This document shows positions 25,790 through 36,000 of a stretch of DNA of 36,000 nt, piece by piece. Position 1 is the stretch's first letter. Each line of letters starts with the position of its first letter. Where the stretch lies: positions 10,686,083-10,722,082 of the forward strand of contig CM022670.1 in the NCBI GenBank assembly GCA_012295275.1, given 5' to 3'. The position numbers and the translations under genes were made by a program. The DNA is from Chrysomallon squamiferum. Its lineage: Eukaryota; Mollusca; Gastropoda; Neomphalida; Peltospiridae. The notes beneath the pieces are model-generated. The model saw only the letters and a list, made by a program, of their open reading frames with translations, was not told the DNA's origin and did not search any database.

Positions 25790-26290
25790 AAAACAATCGA
25801 TAATAGCTTTACGAAATACAAAAGCGCAGGATTATCCACTGTGACTGAATTGTTTATAATGTTACACCGCATGGTTATGTATACTGTGCGTAAAATTAGT
25901 TTAACGGATCCCAATTTAGAATCAGTTTGGCTTAAAATAGGAGATAGCATAAGAATTAATGCAATAATCCATAAACAATATTTTACAAGTGTGCCCGAGT
26001 GCAAAACGACGCGAACTGGCGTCGATCTCGTCTGCACTCGGTGACACGGAAACGAGGCTGATATATGCATATCTGAAGAATGAGAGTCTCGCTGTGGGAG
26101 ATGAAGGTTTATGTTTTCAGATGGAAACATTAACTGCATCTCAGAGCTCACGGTTCACTTTGTTTTGGTGCAATATTCTTAGTAAACAGGTTCTTATGTC
26201 ACGTTCGAGTGATTGTGCCTGACGTGCTCTGCACTAGAAGTGTTATGTTCTGTCGTGCATTCTCACGATTAGCGCACTGAATTATCCTCA
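25790..26290. other. CpG-containing island with a nested hairpin; no gene recognised
   Basis: It is clearly less AT-rich than its surroundings, with clustered CG dinucleotides. Arms CCGAGTGCA (25995-26003) and TGCACTCGG (26033-26041) are perfect inverted repeats, and inside them CGACGC (26007-26012) pairs with GCGTCG (26019-26024). Both strands stay open for 70-120 codons. The minus-strand frame (26151-25783) has a hydrophobic stretch (YCLWIIALILMLSP), but I recognise no family and see no homology-like motif. It may be a regulatory element, a 5' exon or an old repeat. Confidence 0.3.
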
Positions 26291-26904
26291 CTGTTATTGT
26301 AAACTGAATACAAAAAAAAAAAAAAAATCACTTTTTTTTTAATTATATACTTTTTGAAGGCAAAAAAATGTATGAAAACAAACAAATTATTAGCATTAAT
26401 ATTGTCTCGTTATTATTATTATTAATTTTCTTCCTACGAAAAGAAGACAACACACCAGTGGAAAGTGAGCCAAGAGAAAGATTTAATATATAGATAAAGA
26501 GATCGAGACCGACAGATTCAGACCAAAAAAATAGAATAATAAATAAATAAATAAAAGAGTCAAAGAGACAAACAGAGACAAAGATTCAGAAAGAAACAGT
26601 CAGATATAGAGAAGACAGACATACAGTCAGACAGTCAGAGAGAGAGAGTTTACAAACGTAACGAACGATTCATTTCTTTCTGACCTCACCTGAAATAACG
26701 ATTCCATTCAGTAGTCACGATCTCATGAAACATTCAGCAGTTTATTTGTGCACGTGAAGTGAATGTCACAAATGTAGTCAAAGAATACTAAATCACAGAT
26801 AAATAATTGATCATGGAAAAGTCATTAGGAAATTGTATTTTTTTTTTCATTTCATGGCTAGAGGTTTTTTTTCTTCTTTATTGCAATGGCCATTTCGTCT
26901 GACC

Positions 26905-26943
26905 CACTATGACTGAGAGTTAGTTTATGTAATTATATGACTG

Positions 26944-26986
<43 letters not shown>

Positions 26987-26988
26987 CT

Positions 26989-27019
<31 letters not shown>

Positions 27020-27057
27020 AACAGTCATAGAATTAAAACTAACTCTCAATCATAGTG
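26905..27057. repeat. Foldback (inverted) repeat with a CA/TG core
   Basis: The left arm starts CACTATGACTGAGAGTTAG and ends ATGACTGTTC before (AC)20. After a 9-base loop (TTCTTTACA) comes (TG)12-13, then the right arm GAACAGTCAT...CTCAATCATAGTG, which is the reverse complement of the left arm with a few mismatches and a small indel. The whole unit can fold into one long hairpin. It may be a small foldback transposon or an inverted duplication around a microsatellite. Confidence 0.8.
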
Positions 27058-27065
27058 TGTGTGTG

Positions 27066-27099
<34 letters not shown>

Positions 27100-27453
27100 G
27101 TGGTATGTATACTTATTTTAATGTATATTGATTGATACATTCATCAATAGCTACACTTAAATATAGAAACACAATGGTTTGACGTGACATACTTAAACAT
27201 ACTCACAGGCATGCGTAATTTATTACGTATCCATTCATGCGTATATTTGTACGTATGTATGTGTGTACATAAATATTCACCTTTTGAATTACATACTTTT
27301 TCAAGGCAAAAAAAAGTTATGAAAATAAACACACATGCATATATATGTACATACATACATACATACATATACACATATATACATACATAAATGCTTACAT
27401 ATATACATATAAATATATATACAGACACACACACATGTATGTTGGTATATATA

Positions 27454-27484
<31 letters not shown>

Positions 27485-28140
27485 ACATATGTGTGCATAC
27501 AAGCTTATAATGTGGTTGTCTGTATGCACAGATGCACGTATTATCATATCTACATCTACCGATCTACGCATGAAAATGTGTTACTGCGTGCACACGAACT
27601 TAAATACGTGCACCGACACATGCACGCGTCACCCATACGTGTCGAATATAATTAAGCTTTTGAAATATCTCATCAGATACGAGCTTCTAGGTAACTGGCC
27701 TGTGGAAAACGTACACAATTCTCGGTATACAGCACGCACACAGAGGACACACTCTGCGTCAAAACCGCGAATCTGTCTTTTGTTATTTTCCATGCACACC
27801 GGATCTGCTTTTCCGTTCTAGACAATCGTCACGAGAGGTTAAGAAAACAGAGTGTACAAAGACAATTACATACTTGTTTATTGTTGATTAAATTACCTAC
27901 GTCAGCTGATCCCCTTAAGCCTATTCGGTTGGCAGCGGTGGTTATACAGGGAGGGAGGGAGGGAGAGAGAGAGAGTATGTATATAGGTAATTGGTAAATG
28001 TAGACGAGTGTTGCGAACAGAGTTCGTCTAGTGCGCTGTTTACGACAGAAATGAAATAAAGAACGATCTGTCCCAAATGACGACTCGAGCCACGGTCCTC
28101 TTGCCTGTAAAGTGCAAAGCGATAAATGTAGTTGAGATAT
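27058..28140. other. Gene-free stretch, microsatellites then CpG-containing patches
   Basis: (TG)n continues at 27056-27102. Interrupted (ACAT)n at 27325-27415, (TA)11 near 27446-27467 and (GATATA)3 near 27467-27485 follow. From about 27590 to 27830 and 27990 to 28110 CG dinucleotides increase, with GGGA repeats at 27950-27966. No protein recognised. Confidence 0.45.
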
Positions 28141-28515
28141 AGTTTTATTTCATAAATGAAAGACTGTAGTTAATATACTCTTAACTTATAAATGAAAGAC
28201 TATAGTTAATATACTTATAAATGAAAGACTGTAGTTAATATAGTTTTATCTCATAAATGAAAAACTATAGTTAATATATTTTATAATTCATAAATGAAAG
28301 ACTGAAGTTAAGATGGTCTTATCACATAAATGAAAGACAATTGTTAATATAGATTTATCTCATTCATAAAATACTATAGTTACATTAGTTTTAATTCATA
28401 AATGAAAGACTAGTTAATATGGTCTTATCCCATAAATGAAAGACTGTAGTTAATATAATTATATTTCAAAATAGTGAATATAGATTTATCCCATAAATGA
28501 AAGACTATACATTCA
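28141..28515. repeat. Minisatellite of about 37 bp, about 10-11 copies
   Basis: The core ATAAATGAAAGACT followed by RTAGTTAATATA and a variable TTTTATCTC-like spacer repeats from 28151 on, with steps of mostly 25-38 bases. Copies differ by substitutions and small deletions; two near 28365 and 28470 are strongly decayed. The unit length is not a multiple of three and no coding is expected. Confidence 0.9.
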
Positions 28516-28560
28516 AATAGAAACACAGTTATTGTGATATGTTAGAAGGACAAAAACAAA

Positions 28561-32140
<3,580 letters not shown>

Positions 32141-32151
32141 CAAAATACTAC

Positions 32152-32187
32152 TATTACTATTACTACTACTACTACTACTACTACATT

Positions 32188-32253
<66 letters not shown>

Positions 32254-32258
32254 TAATA
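32152..32258. repeat. Compound trinucleotide tract (ACT)n(AAT)n
   Basis: Interrupted (CTA)n changes to (ATA)n at about 32218. The same order of motifs occurs at 12190-12222 and, in more broken form, at 20093-20232. Confidence 0.95.
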
Positions 32259-32408
32259 ATTTTAAAAGCAGAGATAAATGCATGCTTTCTGTGAGAGCAC
32301 AGAAAGAGTTACAGAGAAAGATAACCGATTAAACAGAATAATTCAGAAAATGACTACAGAAAAAATAACATTTAAGATAGAGAGAAAACATTGAAGGAAG
32401 GAAGATGG

Positions 32409-32450
32409 GAAAAAATAAAATAAAATAAAATAAAATAAAATAAAATAAAA
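32409..32450. repeat. (AAAAT)8 pentanucleotide microsatellite
   Basis: Eight nearly perfect AAAAT units. Confidence 0.9.
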
Positions 32451-32544
32451 ACCGAACTATATTTCATGGCAACCAGAAACGGAAGACACTGCGCTGTGAT
32501 CAAATAACAAATTGATATAATCGTTGAAGTGAGCCAGTGGCTGT

Positions 32545-32640
32545 ATTACATCATACGGCACGTGATGTCGTCATGCCTGAAGGACGTCAGTAATTAGGGT
32601 AATGAGATGACAGCCACCTTTGTGTTTGACCTTCTCCTAA
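32545..32640. promoter_or_regulatory. Possible enhancer-like cluster: E-box, GACGTC, TGACCTT
   Basis: Within 90 bases are CACGTG (32559-32564), GACGTC (32583-32588), a TAATGAG homeodomain-like core (about 32600) and TGACCTT, a nuclear-receptor half site (about 32628). The island is flanked by simple repeats. No reading frame or splice signal explains it. Confidence 0.25.
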
Positions 32641-32797
32641 ACAAATTTTTATTTCTTTTCAGTGTGAATGAACTAATAAATGAGTTTGAAAATCATTAAC
32701 ATTAATGTAATTATTTTTCTCTTTCTCATTTTGTTTTATTTCGAGAGATAAATTCGTTGAAATCGATTCTTTCTCCACTCTTTGTCATCCCTCATAT

Positions 32798-32834
<37 letters not shown>
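32798..32834. repeat. Poly-T tract
   Basis: About 37 uninterrupted T, followed by CCAG. Confidence 0.95.
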
Positions 32835-32937
32835 CCAGTCATCTCTATAAAAAGCTAATTAAGCTAATTTCTTAAATCAGTGAAAATCAGTTTATTATTA
32901 GCTATGTCAAACGTAGTCTCAAATTTTTTGTATTGTT

Positions 32938-32942
<5 letters not shown>

Positions 32943-33012
<70 letters not shown>
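32943..33012. repeat. (GA)35 microsatellite
   Basis: Perfect dinucleotide run of 70 bases. Confidence 0.95.
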
Positions 33013-33015
<3 letters not shown>

Positions 33016-33314
33016 GCTTCATTACTTGCATTTGTCGCAGTTACAAATGGCTGAAAGAAATCATAAGCGTGCTTTTTAGACTGGAAACTAGAACAGATGT
33101 AGAAGATGGCAAGATCTGAAAACATGTCAGTGAAAGATCTAGTAGTACCGCCTGCTTGCTTACCAGCTGAGTCATTTTACTTATTTAAAGAAAGAAAGTG
33201 GGGAAAAAATAATAAATTAAAAAAAGTAATACAAAAATAAAAAATAAAAATAGGACAGAGAGAGATAGAGAGAAGAAAAAGAGATGAAGAAAAGAAAAAC
33301 GAATGATCGTTACT

Positions 33315-33356
33315 AAGATGGCGGCTCAGAAAAGCGTAGCTTGCAAGGCTCATTAA
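33315..33356 (+). promoter_or_regulatory. YY1-type element AAGATGGCGGC overlapping a possible start codon
   Basis: AAGATGGCGGC (33315-33325) is the canonical YY1 site, which in animals often sits just downstream of a transcription start and overlaps the first ATG. The ATG at 33318 opens a 12-codon frame beginning MAAQKS and ending at TAA 33354-33356. A GT at 33335 could be a donor, though its context (AGC|GTAGCT) is weak. It could be a 5' exon of a gene continuing to the right, or only a regulatory site. Confidence 0.35.
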
Positions 33357-33359
33357 GCA

Positions 33360-34154
33360 ACAGTTTGTTAAATCGATGGAAACCGAGAATATTTGTCACG
33401 ACTAGCTTTGGTACCTTATTGTGACGTAGTGAAAATTAACGCATATTGACAAATCGTGACATTTAATTCCACCAAAACCAAAGAGCACCGTAATTGTTTA
33501 CAATCTATTTAAATGTCGTTCATAGGAAGAGCGAACGTTCCTCTTAATTTTTTGTTTTGTTGTCCTAGTTCATAAATATTGATATTTTAATGTTTCATAA
33601 CTTAATAATAGTGCCTTGAAGCTAAGCTCATTATAACAGATTTAAAAAAGAAAGAAAGAAATAAGAAATACTTCTTTTTAATTTTTTTTTTTTTTTTTTT
33701 TATTAAAAATCAGCTATATTATCCCACACATTTTTAATTAAAAGGTTGTGTCTAAAAAGTTTTGATTGGTCTCAGGAGTGTAATGACCTTCGCAATAAAG
33801 CTAAAGACACACCCCAACCCACTCCATATTCCTTAAATAAATTCAGCTCAAACAATGATAGCTATTTTTGAATTTTCAGTACGAAGTTGGAACGTCTAAA
33901 CCTTTCTTACAGTGTGTATTTCTTTCTAAATTTGTCATTTCTTTCTACATTTGTACATATATGCATGCCTATACATACATACATACATACATTACACACA
34001 CATACAAACACACACACACACATTTTACTGTAGATACATGTGTTTGAATGACTGAATGAATGCAGCGTGCATTTATTTATATATTTTGTTTTTTATTTCT
34101 TACCATAATTATTTCTTTATTTATTTATTTTAAAAATATTCATTCATATATGTG

Positions 34155-34185
<31 letters not shown>

Positions 34186-34729
34186 ACACACACGTACACA
34201 CACATATGTATATTTATAGTCTTGTTTCTAACCACACCTCTCATTTCGTTTGAAGTATTCCAAAAACAACCTTCCTTGAGGTCTTGATCTAAAATAAAGT
34301 GTTTACTTTCTGTTTTAGGTATAAACATAAATTTACAGTTTTATGTCGAGGTAATTTAAATTAAACCAGGCGAGGCTGGAATTAAAAAAAATAAAATAAA
34401 AAATTATTTTTTTACCAAACAGGTCATAGAAAAGACATGAATAACAGTTATTTAAAAATAATCATTAACTGTTTTCGGTATGATAAAGAAAAAAAAAAAA
34501 AAAAAAAAAAAAAAAAGAAATTTAATTCTTAAAATAAAATCACTCAAAAACACATGTTAAAAATTAACTTATTTGAAGCTGCAGTGTATTTTTATTTTTC
34601 TGGTCTAAATTTAGCACACAATACAAATACATTTAATCTGTATATTTTAAGAGATCTGACTCTTCTGAATGTATTATATTATATTTTTGTATCACCTGCT
34701 AACTATTTCGGGAAATTATTAAAAAAAAA

Positions 34730-34761
<32 letters not shown>

Positions 34762-34930
34762 AAAAAAAAAAAAAAAAAAAAAAAAGAATTGGGCAATAAA
34801 AATAATTTCCACGAAGACAAATAAAATGATTAACATTTAGCGACTATTTTCAGTGGGTCAGAATGGATGGTATTAATGAAAAGCGTTCTCAGATATGGCG
34901 CATTGTTAATTAATTCAGTAGTATAAACCT
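33360..34930. other. Gene-free stretch with A/T tracts
   Basis: No recognisable gene. T tract 33680-33701; (ACAT)n/(CA)n at 33975-34022; (TG)n(AC)n at 34151-34205; A tracts at 34490-34516 and 34720-34785, the latter with periodic G. Confidence 0.5.
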
Positions 34931-34934
34931 TGAT

Positions 34935-34948
34935 GTTGCTATGGTAAC
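34935..34948. promoter_or_regulatory. RFX X-box-like motif
   Basis: GTTGCTATGGTAAC differs at one position from the palindromic X-box GTTGCCATGGTAAC bound by RFX factors, which control ciliary genes in animals. It lies in a CpG-containing island (about 34840-35200). Confidence 0.4.
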
Positions 34949-35333
34949 AGCTTCAGATTTTATGACGACGCATATTTAGATGGACTCTCGTTAGCGTTCA
35001 AAGTTAATTGGAGATGCATCACACCTCTGTTCTGTGTCTTGTCTCTCTAACCAGTGTCCTGACATATTTACGTGTTGTACACGTCACAGTCTCCTAACAA
35101 GAACGCTAGCGACTTCAGTGAATGTATGTACTTTTCAAACGATAGACAGACTGACTTGACTGTGTCTGGCACTCTGGCTGTTTGACTGACTGAACGACCT
35201 CGTTTGAAATATTCCTATTTCTTTTGAGATAAAATAATTAAAATATAAATCAGTTACATAACAAATTTTGCATAAAAAAAGAAAAGAAAAAAAAAGTAGC
35301 AGCTGCCATTTTGTCTTTTAACCTTTTTACTTA

Positions 35334-35341
35334 TGACGTCA
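35334..35341. promoter_or_regulatory. Perfect palindromic CRE (TGACGTCA)
   Basis: A full 8-base CREB/ATF consensus, about 40 bases after CAGCTGCCATTTTG (an E-box next to a reversed ATGGC core). A smaller palindrome, ACGTGTTGTACACGT, lies at 35070-35084. Confidence 0.35.
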
Positions 35342-35524
35342 CGTTTTATTTTATTTATTTTTTTGTTTGTTTTTACTTTTCATATGATTTACTAATTTAT
35401 TGTTATTATTATTATTATTATTATTATTTTTGTTTGTTTTTGTTATTTCACTTTAATGTCAATGATTATTAGATTAGTGGCTAGTCTATCTTTCTTTAAT
35501 TTTCTTCTTTCTTCTTCTTTCTTT

Positions 35525-35527
<3 letters not shown>

Positions 35528-35574
<47 letters not shown>
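35528..35574. repeat. (CT)22-23 microsatellite
   Basis: Perfect dinucleotide run, preceded by an imperfect TTCTTTC pyrimidine tract from about 35490. Confidence 0.95.
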
Positions 35575-35578
<4 letters not shown>

Positions 35579-36000
35579 GACATAAAGTAAACTATGCTTG
35601 AAAATAACATGCTTGAAAAAAAATCACTGAAAAGAATGACAAACACACATATCATTTATACAGTTGCTATTGATTGTTCTATTATTAAACTAAATATAAT
35701 GGAACATCTGCCCCTCTTCGACACCTGAGACAAAAATAACCTTGAGATAGTTAAATCCAACCTATATTTGTTTAAAGTGTGGAAGGTTCAAGGATGAAAG
35801 ACAAGATACATCTCAGTGTATTGTATTGATTTAATAAATACAAGAACAAAAATAAATACATGAAATAAAATGTAATGAAATAAAAGAAAAGAATTAAAAG
35901 AACAAAAAAAGGAGGAAAACCAACTAGAACAAAACAAAACAATCAAACACAGACACACATATATATAGTAATGAATAATGTGTAAATAAATAAAAATAAA
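35575..36000. other. A-rich window end, no gene seen
   Basis: A-rich sequence with short AAAT, AAAC and TA words. No coding or regulatory feature that I can support. Confidence 0.5.

Noticed and set aside
28070-28110. tRNA B-box-like GGCTCGAGTCG on the minus strand, suggesting a SINE
   Set aside because: No paired T stem, no A box at the right distance and no SINE body; too weak to call.
28141-28515. Regular repeats with spacers resembling a CRISPR array
   Set aside because: Copies are degenerate, spacers are related to one another, and the genome is clearly eukaryotic with introns; this is a minisatellite.

Overview
The window reads as AT-rich nuclear DNA from an invertebrate animal, most likely a mollusc or another spiralian (inference). 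Its genes are split by short spliceosomal introns. Intergenic DNA is full of long (GT)n, (GA)n, (TATG)n, (TA)n and poly-A/T tracts, and no bacterial-style operons are visible. The two recognisable genes, GHDC and FPGT, are kept by many animals but, as far as I recall, are missing from the usual insect models. I did not recognise the common tRNA-derived SINEs of octopus and squid, so I do not name a class.

Layout: (1) 1-2175 looks like the last exon and long 3' UTR of a plus-strand gene that enters from the left. (2) 2400-10579 is a complete minus-strand gene for a GH3 domain-containing protein (GHDC-like). It has 7 coding exons, 627 codons plus stop, an N-terminal membrane anchor, and all three adenylation-type signature motifs. 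One of its introns appears to be GC-AG. (3) 10580-13236 is a 2.66-kb head-to-head intergenic region. (4) 13237-15997 is a complete plus-strand gene for fucose-1-phosphate guanylyltransferase (FPGT), with 3 coding exons and 601 codons, followed by a T-rich presumptive 3' UTR. (5) 17.2-36 kb holds no recognisable coding exon. It is microsatellite-rich DNA with GC/CpG-richer islands, some of which look like promoters or enhancers: ETS+CRE+CCAAT near 22.8 kb, a YY1-type AAGATGGCGGC at 33.3 kb, and a near-perfect RFX X-box at 34.94 kb. It also holds minisatellites of 37 and 57 bp and a foldback repeat with a CA/TG core. (A 47-bp minisatellite lies in region 2.)

The two genes are not known to act in one pathway. 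FPGT makes GDP-fucose from salvaged fucose. GHDC is an orphan GH3-family protein whose animal substrate is, to my knowledge, unknown. I did not find a convincing new multi-gene system. The most notable points are the GH3 protein that keeps a plant-like catalytic motif set, its GC-AG intron, and the promoter-like islands in the right half, which may belong to a gene whose coding exons lie outside the window.
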